A DNA stretch of 64,000 bases, from the NCBI RefSeq assembly GCF_034931045.1, contig NZ_JAYGHH010000017.1, positions 1 to 64,000 of the forward strand, given 5' to 3'. How positions within the stretch are numbered: the first letter of the stretch is position 1; the number at the start of each line of letters is the position of its first letter. The position numbers were made by a program, and so were the translations under genes. Under the pieces are notes generated by a model. It ran no database searches. It was not told the origin of the DNA and worked only from the letters and a program-made list of their open reading frames with translations. The DNA is from Nodularia sp034931045. Lineage in GTDB: Bacteria; Cyanobacteriota; Cyanobacteriia; Cyanobacteriales; Nostocaceae. This document shows, one piece after another, positions 24,561 through 33,170 of the stretch.

Positions 24561-26849
24561 GTGCGAATTCCGCTAGATTACTACCGAATTTTGGGATTAC
24601 CGTTAGCGGCAAGTGATGAACAGTTGCGGCAGTCGTACAGCGATCGCATTGTGCAGTTGCCACGACGAGAGTATTCTCAAGCAGCAATTTCTTCCCGCAA
24701 ACAACTCATTGAAGAAGCTTACGTGGTTTTATCCAATCCAAAAGAACGTAGCAGTTATGACCAGCTTTATCTTGCCCATGCCTATGGCCCCGACGGCAAT
24801 GGTAATACTACGGTTGCAGTGGGAAACCACACCCAAAGCAATAACACTGATCCTGACATCCAGAGTCTGAGTATCGACGTTTCCCAACAGGAATTAGTTG
24901 GTGCTTTATTAATTCTGCAAGAATTGGGCGAATATGAACTGGTATTAAAGCTAGGCCACGAATATCTTACAACTCAAAGCGGAATAACATCTGCCAGAAT
25001 GGCTAATAATTTGGCCAGTGAAGAATTTCTGGAAAATTCTGATTACCCAGATATTGTTCTAACCGTGGCTTTGGCTTGTCTAGAACTGGGTCGGGAACAT
25101 TGGCAGCAAGGTCACTATGAAAATGCTGCTATTTCTTTAGAAACTGGTCAGGAACTGCTAGCACGGGAAGGGCTATTTGCTAGTGTACAGGCGGAAATGC
25201 AAGCTGACTTGTATAAATTGCGTCCCTATCGAATTTTGGAATTGCTGGCATTACCAGAAGAAAAGGTTGCCCAAAGACGACAAGGGCTGGCATTTTTACA
25301 TGATATCTTGAGCGATCGCGGTGGCATCGATGGTACTGGCAATGATCAATCTGGTCTAAACATAGATGACTTTTTGCGGTTTATCCAGCAATTACGTAAC
25401 TATTTAACAGTTGCAGAACAGCATAAACTTTTTGAAGCAGAAAGCAAGCGTCCCTCTGCTGTTGCTAATTACTTGGCAGTTTATGCCCTATTAGCCAGGG
25501 GATTCACTCAACGTCAACCAGCATTAATTCGTCAAGCCAAGCAAATGCTGATGCGTTTGGGAAAACGTCAAGATGTACATTTAGAACAATCACTGTGTGC
25601 GCTGCTACTAGGTCAGACCGAAGAAGCCACCCGCGTTTTAGAACTGAGTCAAGAATACGAAGCTTTGGCTTTAATTCGGGAAAAATCCCTAGACTCTCCC
25701 GACTTGCTACCGGGATTATGCTTGTATGCAGAACAGTGGTTACAAGATGAAGTATTTTTACACTTTCGAGATTTAGCTCAACAGCAAGCCTCCCTCAAAG
25801 ATTATTTTGCTAACCAACAGGTACAAGCTTATTTAGAAGCCTTACCTACTGATGCAGAAACCACTCAAGAATGGGCTGTAATCAACCGGCAGTCTTTTTC
25901 CCAACCTCCCCTGCATAATTATCATTCCCCTGCTGTTTCTCCAGAATTTGCTCAAGGCAGAACACCTGCACCGGATGTATCAGCAACGCCAAATCAGAGA
26001 AGACATGAAAATGTCCGCTTTTCGCCAACTATTGGGAATACACCACCAGATCGAACTTCACAAGATGCCCACTCACAACCTGATGTAACACAATTTACTC
26101 ATCCTGAACGCACAACCAGAACCACTCAGAATCATCTCAATGGTGCAGCTAAATCCACTCCTCCTCGTCAAGTCAAAAAACGCCGGAGACGAAAGCCTCG
26201 TCAAGCTGCGAATGGAGGTTATCCCCAACAACAAGCTTTTGCGACTACCTTAGAAGGAAAAACACGACTTGTTTGGACTGTATTTGCTTCTCTGGCAGGG
26301 ATATTAGTTTTTTGGCTTCTAGTTTCGACAACATTTGGATGGATGAAAAATTTGTTCTCTCCTAGACCAGTTTTGCAAGGTGAACAGTTATTTGTGGAAC
26401 TTAATCAACCACCAATAGAGATTCCAGATGAGAACAGTAAATTGCAACTTCTAGAAGACAATCTGACGAATACAACGGCGCAAGAAGTGATTCAGACTTG
26501 GCTATCTGCTAAAGCTGAGGCTTTAGGCCCGAAATATAATGTGGATAACTTACAAGAGATTTTAACCGATAAAACTCTTGCTCAATGGCGGCTACTGGCT
26601 CAACAAGAGAGGTTACAAAACCGCTATCGTCAATATAAGCACACAGTGAAGGTAGAATATCTTGATCAAAAATCTGATCAAGCTGTAGTTGTGGCTACAG
26701 TCAGGGAAGTAACAGAATTCTATGACCAGGGTCGGATTAGAAATTTTTCTGATGAAACTTTGCGTGTGCGATATTCTTTAATTCGACAAGCTGACGTTTG
26801 GCGCATCCAAAATATGTCAGTTATTAATGAAATTGGCATGAATTTTTAG
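24561..26849 (+). CDS. ftn2: Cell division protein Ftn2/ZipN (ARC6 homologue)
   Basis: A 762-residue cyanobacterial/plastid divisome protein that anchors and stabilises FtsZ at midcell. The N-terminus is a DnaJ-like domain (LDYYRILGLPLAASDEQL, about residues 6-70), lacking a canonical HPD. A long helical region follows (about 100-430), then a Pro/Ser-rich basic linker (QVKKRRRRKPRQ near 537-548), one transmembrane helix (about 569-590) and a C-terminal IMS/DUF4101 domain. This is the expected Ftn2 architecture. It starts with GTG at 24561. Confidence 0.93.
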   Translation: MRIPLDYYRILGLPLAASDEQLRQSYSDRIVQLPRREYSQAAISSRKQLIEEAYVVLSNPKERSSYDQLYLAHAYGPDGNGNTTVAVGNHTQSNNTDPDIQSLSIDVSQQELVGALLILQELGEYELVLKLGHEYLTTQSGITSARMANNLASEEFLENSDYPDIVLTVALACLELGREHWQQGHYENAAISLETGQELLAREGLFASVQAEMQADLYKLRPYRILELLALPEEKVAQRRQGLAFLHDILSDRGGIDGTGNDQSGLNIDDFLRFIQQLRNYLTVAEQHKLFEAESKRPSAVANYLAVYALLARGFTQRQPALIRQAKQMLMRLGKRQDVHLEQSLCALLLGQTEEATRVLELSQEYEALALIREKSLDSPDLLPGLCLYAEQWLQDEVFLHFRDLAQQQASLKDYFANQQVQAYLEALPTDAETTQEWAVINRQSFSQPPLHNYHSPAVSPEFAQGRTPAPDVSATPNQRRHENVRFSPTIGNTPPDRTSQDAHSQPDVTQFTHPERTTRTTQNHLNGAAKSTPPRQVKKRRRRKPRQAANGGYPQQQAFATTLEGKTRLVWTVFASLAGILVFWLLVSTTFGWMKNLFSPRPVLQGEQLFVELNQPPIEIPDENSKLQLLEDNLTNTTAQEVIQTWLSAKAEALGPKYNVDNLQEILTDKTLAQWRLLAQQERLQNRYRQYKHTVKVEYLDQKSDQAVVVATVREVTEFYDQGRIRNFSDETLRVRYSLIRQADVWRIQNMSVINEIGMNF

Positions 26850-27592
26850 AGGACAAAAAACTCAAATCAATTCTGTAATTTGGGGATGATTACCAATAGC
26901 CCTGAGTTGGATTTTTCATTTTTTTGATGTTAAAAACTTTAGTTCATGCTTATATACCCCTGATTCTGTAGATGAGTCTGGGGCTATGAATATTGAAATC
27001 GCCGTAAGAGAACTCCACAAAAAAGTTAATCCAAATTTCTGCAACTAAAATGACCTTTCCTCCCCCTGTTCTCAAAACGACGGGATATTTTTTTATTTGG
27101 AAGTCTCTAATGTTTATCTAGGGTTTGTTCCTCTCTACACTTTTGTTAATTGTGCGTATTCCTTTGTAGATTAAGGTTTTCGGCTGATCCATCGCTGAAA
27201 TGTTATGGTTCCATGATATTTGGCTGATCCTCTCCAGGCGAATTGCCTCGTTTTGTTATGGTTTCATGACAATGCGATCCCCGAAAAGCTGATAAATTCG
27301 TATAAGAGTTAAAAAAGTGCCTGTAACCCCCTTGATCCCTAGCAAGGTTTACTGGTTAATATTTACTTAACAAACGAACTTCTCCGATCCCAAAGAAATG
27401 CTGATCATGGCACAATCGCGGAAAGGAAAAGTAGTGATTCTCAATTTAAGAACAAACTAAAAATTTAAACGCTGGGCAAAACCAGAAGTCAAGAATCAGA
27501 AATTCATCTGGGGTAGATGAAATTTTACTTTTATAAAAGATTCTGTAACCCAGGGAAATCATTTACCTTGCAAACTACTGGAGTCCAAAATT
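26850..27592. other. 743-nt untranslated interval with paired motifs
   Basis: No credible gene is seen. Two similar modules occur at about 27182-27215 and 27221-27272: GGCTGATC followed by GTTATGGTTCCATGA or GTTATGGTTTCATGA. The interval ends with a Shine-Dalgarno-like CTGGAG at about 27578, upstream of the DUF4912 ATG. It could hold a structured leader or a small RNA, but I cannot assign one. Confidence 0.45.
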
Positions 27593-28846
27593 ATGGCCAA
27601 AGAACGCCCACCACTAGAAGAGATGACATTAAGGCAATTACGAAAAGTTGCCAGTGAATATAGCATCTCTCGCTATAGCCGAATGCGTAAATCTCAACTG
27701 CTGGCAGCGATTCAAGAAGTCCAGCGCATTAAAGTATCGCTTAGTCCAACTCGTTCACTGGAGGCACAGGAAACCGTGGAAGCAGCAAAATTTGAATTAG
27801 GTCAAGAAGACAGGACTGGTGGTTCTCTGGCTGATGTTGATGAAGGACTTGCAGACCTACCACAAGGTTATGGTGAAAGCCGAATTGTACTTTTACCTCG
27901 CGATCCTCAATGGGCTTATACCTATTGGGATATTCCTAACGAACACAAAGCAGAACTACGTCAACAAGGCGGGCAGCAATTAGCACTGCGGATCTACGAT
28001 GTTACCGACATCGATATTGATCACCAAAGCCCTCACAGCATTCAGGAATATCCTGCTGATGAACTGGCCAGAGAATGGTATATTCCTATTCCAGTGAGCG
28101 ATCGCGATTATGTCATAGATATTGGCTACCGGACTGCTGATGGTCGTTGGTTAGTATTGGCGCGTTCTGCGAGAGTACACATTCCTCCTGTTTATCCATC
28201 GGACTGGATTGAGGATGCCTTCGTGACTGTCAACTTTGAAGAAGACCTCCGTGGTAAAACTGTTTACGAATTAGTCCCCCCGGCGAAGAAAGCAGCAGCC
28301 GCAGCGTCAGCAGGAGTAAATGTTACCAGTAACCCCATATACGAAGAAATCTTTGGCTTGGCTGAATCTGCTGAAGCACAACGAGTAGCTGGTTCTATCT
28401 TCGGTTCTATGCACCAAGTACCAGGTTCTGCACGTCCTGAAGAGGCGATTAGTTCCTATGTTTTCCCCTCTGGTGTTGGGATGTGGGCGGTTCCCACTGC
28501 TTCTGGTTTAACCATGTCTGGTGTTGGGATGTCTGGTGCTGGCTTCTCGGCTGGCGTACCAATGAGTCCCCGCAAATTCTGGTTAGTTGCTGATGCGGAG
28601 TTGATTGTCTACGGTGCAACTGAACCTGATGCAACTGTGACTATTGGTGGTCGTCAAATCAAGCTGAATCCCGATGGGACATTCCGCTTCCAGATGTCCT
28701 TCCAAGATGGTTTAATTGACTATCCAATTGTGGGTGTTGCGGCTGATGGTGAACAAACAAGATCCATTCACATGAAATTTAATCGTGAGACTCCATCTCG
28801 AAATACCAACACTAAAGATGAAGCTGTTTTAGAATGGTTTGCTTAA
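27593..28846 (+). CDS. DUF4912 protein with N-terminal Rho/SAP-like domain
   Basis: 417 residues. The N-terminus has the small helical module MTLRQLRKVASEYSISRYSR (about residues 11-30), typical of Rho N-terminal/SAP-like nucleic-acid-binding domains. The DUF4912 domain follows (about 95-215), including RDPQWAYTYWDIPNEHKAEL and a conserved REWYIPIP. After a Gly/Met-rich low-complexity tract (about 295-325) there is a second beta-rich domain (EPDATVTIGGRQIKL). Function is unknown; the combination is common in cyanobacteria. Confidence 0.85.
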   Translation: MAKERPPLEEMTLRQLRKVASEYSISRYSRMRKSQLLAAIQEVQRIKVSLSPTRSLEAQETVEAAKFELGQEDRTGGSLADVDEGLADLPQGYGESRIVLLPRDPQWAYTYWDIPNEHKAELRQQGGQQLALRIYDVTDIDIDHQSPHSIQEYPADELAREWYIPIPVSDRDYVIDIGYRTADGRWLVLARSARVHIPPVYPSDWIEDAFVTVNFEEDLRGKTVYELVPPAKKAAAAASAGVNVTSNPIYEEIFGLAESAEAQRVAGSIFGSMHQVPGSARPEEAISSYVFPSGVGMWAVPTASGLTMSGVGMSGAGFSAGVPMSPRKFWLVADAELIVYGATEPDATVTIGGRQIKLNPDGTFRFQMSFQDGLIDYPIVGVAADGEQTRSIHMKFNRETPSRNTNTKDEAVLEWFA

Positions 28847-28880
28847 GTTGCTGATGTTGAATTGAAAATATCAATTATTT

Positions 28881-28910
28881 CCCGCTAGATTAATTTTATA
28901 GCGGGTTTTT
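28881..28910 (+). terminator. Rho-independent terminator after DUF4912
   Basis: CCCGCTA (28881-28887) pairs with TAGCGGG (28899-28905) across an 11-nt loop and is followed by TTTTT. It lies 35 nt after the stop codon of the DUF4912 gene. Confidence 0.8.
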
Positions 28911-29097
28911 GTTTTCTGGAATCAAATCCGGTTAATTAGTTACTGTTACCACAATCTAGAACCCCACCCCCAGCCCCTCCCCGCAAGCGAGGAGGGGAGA
29001 ATATGAGACAAAAAATCTCTGAAACTCTCATGACTCTGTGTCCTCTGTGTCCTCTGTGGTTCGTTATTCCATAAAAATCAGAGGAAAGCGTCAAGAG

Positions 29098-29754
29098 TTA
29101 AACCTTCGCTAAACTTTGAGTTTTCAAGTAAGTAAATACAGATTTATCGCCAATATCTGGGGGAATGGCTTGAAATATTTTCCTCAAGGCAAACACTAGA
29201 AAGAAAATTGTCCAAACACCTAATAAAACCTGCTCCCAGTGAGTTGGTAAAATCCCTATTAAATGTCCCAGCAGAAGTAAAGGTACGGTCAGAGTTAACA
29301 ACTTAGTTTCTGGGCGATTAAAGCAAAAGGCTTCTTTGAAGAAAATACCTGTTAATGCTACGAAGGTAAAACCTATGCCAAATAAAGTTAGGGGTTGGTT
29401 GTAAACTGCGATCGCTAAAGGTTCACTACTAGACAATGCCAGTACTATTGCTGATATACTGCCGATAGCCCAAAAAACTTGTAATAGTCGGTGCAGAAAT
29501 GCCATGTAGATGTGAATGGTTAATAAGCTGACACCTAGACCCAGACTAAAACAGGCATATAAAGGGGTGAGTGCGGCTATAGTAGTAGGATTATTGTTGA
29601 ACAAAACCAAAACGCTACCTATAGCAAAGCTGAGTGCTGCTACCATTAACCCAGCCCGGTAGGTAATCACGCCAGTGCGATCGCTATTATCAACTGTAAA
29701 TTCCCCAAACTGACCTTGATAAACTTCTGGTGCAGATCCTGTTTGTGTATTCAT
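29098..29754 (-). CDS. DUF2301 family integral membrane protein
   Basis: 218 residues with about six membrane segments after a polar N-terminus (VYQGQFGEFTVDNSDRTGVITYR), the block I associate with DUF2301. Function is unknown. The start is ATG 29752-29754. Upstream lies the DUF62 gene on the same strand with a 71-nt gap, so the two may be co-transcribed. Downstream (about 28960-29000) is a C-rich cyanobacterial repeat with a GCCCCTCCCC/GGGAGGGG-like stem. Confidence 0.8.
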   Translation of the reverse strand: MNTQTGSAPEVYQGQFGEFTVDNSDRTGVITYRAGLMVAALSFAIGSVLVLFNNNPTTIAALTPLYACFSLGLGVSLLTIHIYMAFLHRLLQVFWAIGSISAIVLALSSSEPLAIAVYNQPLTLFGIGFTFVALTGIFFKEAFCFNRPETKLLTLTVPLLLLGHLIGILPTHWEQVLLGVWTIFFLVFALRKIFQAIPPDIGDKSVFTYLKTQSLAKV

Positions 29755-29825
29755 GTTTAGTTAATTTTGTCAATAGTATTTAAGCTGAAAATGAAATTTG
29801 ATTAATTTTATGCGGTGTGGTTTGA

Positions 29826-30629
29826 CTATAAAAATAAGACTTGTAACACATCTTGCCAATTAATCTGCAACTTTGAGGAGGCATTACCGCTATTAATGGC
29901 AACTTCTACCCAGCCATGACTACCAACTAAAGCGGCTACTTCTCCCATTTTAACATCACTATAAGTTTCGCATCCCGGTATAGTCACCCCAGCGACTTGC
30001 ACGCACCAATTTTTACCTTGCACGTATTTTCCAGGAATATTGCTGACTAAGTTGCCAAAATAATCAATATATTGAACACAGCCTGTCACGCCGGCATGAG
30101 TTTGGTGACATTCGCCTATATCTAACTGTACCAAAGTTGCGGAATCTATTTCTTGTCCTAGCTGTTTTAAAGGGATACCACTAGCAAGATGAGCGCCTAC
30201 AGGGGCAAAGATATCTCTACCGTGAAACGTTTTGCTCGGTTCAGGTGTGCGCCAATAATTAGGGTTTGTGAGTTCAACGGTGTTAATGGCTGGACTTTGA
30301 CTGAGTACCCCGCTAAATAGACCATTATCTGGCCCTACTAGAAACCCTTGAGCAAATTCTACCGCGATCGCTCTGCGCCTACTCCCCACTCCCGGATCTA
30401 CCACTGCCACATATACTGTACCCACGGGGAAATAGGAATAAGCATTCAGCAGACAAAACCTAGCTGCGGCGACATTTTGCGGCGAAATCTGGTGTGTCAA
30501 GTCTACCACCCTGATCTGGGGATTGATTTGAGCAACAACACCTTTCATCACACTAACATAAACATCGCGATCGCCAAAATCACTCAGTAATGCCACGAGT
30601 GATGATTGATTTATTTGTTTTTCAGGCAT
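29826..30629 (-). CDS. SAM hydrolase / SAM hydroxide adenosyltransferase (DUF62)
   Basis: 267 residues of the family that also contains the fluorinase and chlorinase enzymes. Most bacterial members hydrolyse S-adenosylmethionine to adenosine and methionine. The N-terminal ALLSDFGDRDVYVSVMKG and VDLTHQISPQNVAAARF, and the central VVDPGVGSRRRAIAVE and GPDNGLFSGVL, are conserved. C-terminal: YIDYFGNLVSNI. Halogenase-specific insertions are not evident, so hydrolysis is the likely reaction. The start is ATG 30627-30629. Confidence 0.88.
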   Translation of the reverse strand: MPEKQINQSSLVALLSDFGDRDVYVSVMKGVVAQINPQIRVVDLTHQISPQNVAAARFCLLNAYSYFPVGTVYVAVVDPGVGSRRRAIAVEFAQGFLVGPDNGLFSGVLSQSPAINTVELTNPNYWRTPEPSKTFHGRDIFAPVGAHLASGIPLKQLGQEIDSATLVQLDIGECHQTHAGVTGCVQYIDYFGNLVSNIPGKYVQGKNWCVQVAGVTIPGCETYSDVKMGEVAALVGSHGWVEVAINSGNASSKLQINWQDVLQVLFL

Positions 30630-30735
30630 GGCTTAATAATAAAATTATATTAAGACACAATTTTCTGTATCGACAGATACGAAAAATATGATATGTTAAG
30701 AATAGCAGACATAATAAAAATTAAAAAGGAGTACT

Positions 30736-30894
30736 ATGATGACTCAGAATAAACTACAAGCTATCAGTCAAGCACAAGAAACTCATAGAGTGAATATTCA
30801 AAAAAGTCTAGAACATCGCTTGCAAGTAGCCAAAGCTAAGAGTGACGAGCAACTGATTCATCAACTTGAAGCAGAAATTAAATATATCCGCTAA
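30736..30894 (+). CDS. Small conserved-looking 52-aa protein
   Basis: A short gene with a strong ribosome-binding site (AAAAGGAGT, about 30724-30732) and ATG ATG at 30736/30739. The 52-residue product is polar and helical (AQETHRVNIQKSLEHRLQVA then DEQLIHQLEAEIKYI), probably forming a coiled coil. It is followed by a terminator-like hairpin. RBS, terminator and helix-forming composition together support a real gene. Function unknown. Confidence 0.65.
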   Translation: MMTQNKLQAISQAQETHRVNIQKSLEHRLQVAKAKSDEQLIHQLEAEIKYIR

Positions 30895-30927
30895 ATCAAA
30901 AGTTTGGAGTTCATAGTTTTGTTGTGT

Positions 30928-30955
30928 AAAACCCAGTTGTGGGGGTTTTTGATTT
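30928..30955 (+). terminator. Terminator-like hairpin after the 52-aa gene
   Basis: AAAACCC (30928-30934) pairs with GGGTTTT (30943-30949) across an 8-nt loop, and a further T follows before GATTTT. It is 33 nt after the stop codon. Confidence 0.65.
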
Positions 30956-31004
30956 TAAGGGGTTGCCAATATAATTGACAACCCAAAATCATCTCTAAAA
31001 TTGC

Positions 31005-31934
31005 TCAACTCCTTCTTTTGGGTGAGCGCTCATTATCCTTATTAACGTCTAACTCTTCCCGACGCAGGTTTTCTTGAGCCTCAACAGTATCCTCTTCTAC
31101 AACCTTCTTAACTTTTACTTCTTCACGTACAACAGCTTCCTTACGAATGTCAGCATTCTCTTCATAAACATCCATACGTGCAACTTCACCTTCACGGAAG
31201 TTAACTTCGCCAGGAGCGGCTGCTCGTCCAGCATCTGTTGGCGTAGTGCGTTCAATAACTACACGCTCTTTTTCCACTGGGACAGAAACATTTGCTCTCT
31301 CAGTTTCAACGTGCTTACCAACTGCTACCTCTCCGGTTTTAATGCGGGATTTATTCGCAATTAACCGTTCTTCGTAAAGTTTCAAGTTTTGATGATTGCG
31401 CTCACTGGTACTGTAAAGATCCGGTTCCCGGTCGTAAGTATAAGTATCACGGTCATAAGTAGTGCTGGATGCAGGTGTAGCAGATCTGGCTCTACCCTCA
31501 GAATAAGCCGATGGAATATCTACAGGTGTTGTAGCTTCTACAGGTGTTGCAGTTTCTAAAGGTGTTTCTGCAAACGGAGTCCGATAAACTCCACGTACCT
31601 GCTCTTCATAATCATAATCAACCCGTTCCAGGTCGTTAAAATCAGGTAAGCTTTCTACTTGCTCTTGGGTAAGTCCTGTAGCGTAGACGCGTCTATCTGC
31701 ATAGCTAATACGGGAACGCCCAATTGGTAGCAATACTTGCTTCCCGAAAATCCAAAAGCCTGTATCAACAACTAGGTAACGAAAACGTCCTGTTTCATCC
31801 ACTAAAATATTGTTGACTGTGCCAACTTTTTCGTTATTGATGTCTGAGTAAACATCAAAGTCTCTGATTTCAGGACTATCAGCATCAGTAATTTTATAGT
31901 CAGCAGCAAAATCTTCAAGTTTATAAAGAACCAT
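31005..31934 (-). CDS. PRC-barrel and DUF2382 stress-type protein
   Basis: 309 residues. The N-terminal PRC-barrel domain (about 5-85) is seen as RDFDVYSDINNEKVGTVNNI and TGFWIFGKQVLLPIGRSRI. A low-complexity Thr/Pro/Tyr linker follows (about 125-180), and then a DUF2382 domain (about 185-300) with the family's RLIANKSRIKTGEVAVGKHV and repeated charged EREVVIER-type strands. Such proteins are widespread in cyanobacteria and Deinococcus and are often desiccation- or stress-related, but no activity is established. The start is ATG 31932-31934. Confidence 0.88.
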   Translation of the reverse strand: MVLYKLEDFAADYKITDADSPEIRDFDVYSDINNEKVGTVNNILVDETGRFRYLVVDTGFWIFGKQVLLPIGRSRISYADRRVYATGLTQEQVESLPDFNDLERVDYDYEEQVRGVYRTPFAETPLETATPVEATTPVDIPSAYSEGRARSATPASSTTYDRDTYTYDREPDLYSTSERNHQNLKLYEERLIANKSRIKTGEVAVGKHVETERANVSVPVEKERVVIERTTPTDAGRAAAPGEVNFREGEVARMDVYEENADIRKEAVVREEVKVKKVVEEDTVEAQENLRREELDVNKDNERSPKRRS

Positions 31935-32275
31935 ATTATTTTTTACCCAAATCTACACCTACAATCCTAAAAAATATTTCCAATTTCTACTTCTTTCTAT
32001 GGTCGAATTTAATTAATCGTCTATTTACTACTTGTAGTAGAGTTAATAATTAGGTGGTCTATAAAATAAATCTCAAATCCTCTAATTATTCAAGCACTCT
32101 GAGGTATTTATAATTTGATTGCTATAGATTAATTAGTATTTAGCACATCTGACTTCTAACTTTAGATACAATTGTTTAAATCAACAGGTAGATAACTATT
32201 TATAAATAAAAAAATATCATATACATATAAATTTAAAAGTAATTTATTTATTTAAATTAATGGAGGTATATTTGG
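31935..32275. other. AT-rich divergent intergenic region
   Basis: 341 nt, very AT-rich, between the divergent DUF2382 and SLH genes. No ORF or strong secondary structure is seen. The SLH gene has a GGAGG ribosome-binding site at about 32262-32266. Promoters for both genes must lie here. Confidence 0.6.
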
Positions 32276-33091
32276 ATGTCTAGCTTATCTCATTTATCTG
32301 CATTAAGTGTATCTTTGCTAACTCTAGGCATGGCAGCAAGTTTAACTACCTCAGCTTCAGCACAGAATACTTTTCCTGATGTCCCCTCTGATTATTGGGC
32401 AAAACCATTTATTGAGCGTTTAGCCGAAAGAAATATTATTGTGGGATATCCAGATGGCACATTTCGACCCGAACAGGCTGTACAACGTGATGAATTCGCC
32501 GCGATGATTCGGCAGGCTTTTGAGCAAGAACCAGTACGGCAAATAGAAGATGCCAGTGCTTTTCAAGATGTTCCTGAAGGATATTGGGCATCTTTGGCAA
32601 TTGAGTCAGCTTATCAACAAGGATTTATGAGTGGTTATCCTGGTGGTTTTTTTGGCCCAAATCAGCCAGTTTCTAGAGTAGATGCGTTAGTTACCTTAAC
32701 TAGAGGTTTAAATTTAGCACCAGAAGCTCGTCGAGTTGTGAGAAGGCCTGTATATTTGCCACTGGCGATGACTTCTTTAATGCAGCCTTTAGTAGCAGCA
32801 TTACCCCAGCCAACTACCCCTGTAGCTGCACTGGCAAAAGATTTTTATGTTGATGCCCAGCAAATTCCTCAGTATGCTATTAATGACGTAGGGATAGCAA
32901 CACAAAAAAATCTGGTGGTCAATTATCCAAATCCTAGAGTGTTAGAACCTAATGAACCTCTCAGACGGGCAACTGCGACCGCTTTTATCCACCAAACTTT
33001 GGTTGCTCAAGATAGAATTGAACCCCTGCCTAGTAATGTAGAAGCTTATAACTATATTGTTCGCCCGGCAGTTAGCCAAGCGGCTCGGTGA
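32276..33091 (+). CDS. S-layer homology (SLH) domain protein
   Basis: A 271-residue exported protein with a signal peptide cleaved after ASA near residue 29. Two clear SLH repeats follow: FPDVPSDYWAKPFIERLAER (about 33-85) and FQDVPEGYWASLAIESAYQQ (about 98-145). A third degenerate repeat is at about 195-250 (YAINDVGIATQKNLVVNYP). SLH domains bind pyruvylated cell-wall polymers. Here no porin-type beta-barrel follows, so this is a short SLH-only protein. It has a good RBS and sits alone. Confidence 0.85.
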   Translation: MSSLSHLSALSVSLLTLGMAASLTTSASAQNTFPDVPSDYWAKPFIERLAERNIIVGYPDGTFRPEQAVQRDEFAAMIRQAFEQEPVRQIEDASAFQDVPEGYWASLAIESAYQQGFMSGYPGGFFGPNQPVSRVDALVTLTRGLNLAPEARRVVRRPVYLPLAMTSLMQPLVAALPQPTTPVAALAKDFYVDAQQIPQYAINDVGIATQKNLVVNYPNPRVLEPNEPLRRATATAFIHQTLVAQDRIEPLPSNVEAYNYIVRPAVSQAAR

Positions 33092-33115
33092 ATTAAAGAT
33101 TTCACCTATTGGCTC

Positions 33116-33147
33116 GTAGTTACGCTTTAGCGCTAAAGCGCAACTAC
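33116..33147. terminator. Bidirectional terminator-like palindrome
   Basis: A 32-nt palindrome (core CTTTAGCGCTAAAG) with 16-nt arms and one mismatch, between the convergent SLH and aspS genes. It resembles the GCTAAAGC-type dispersed repeats at 10465 and 55427, so it could equally be a repeat element. Confidence 0.55.
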
Positions 33148-33170
33148 AAATCATGATGATTTATCTTAAG

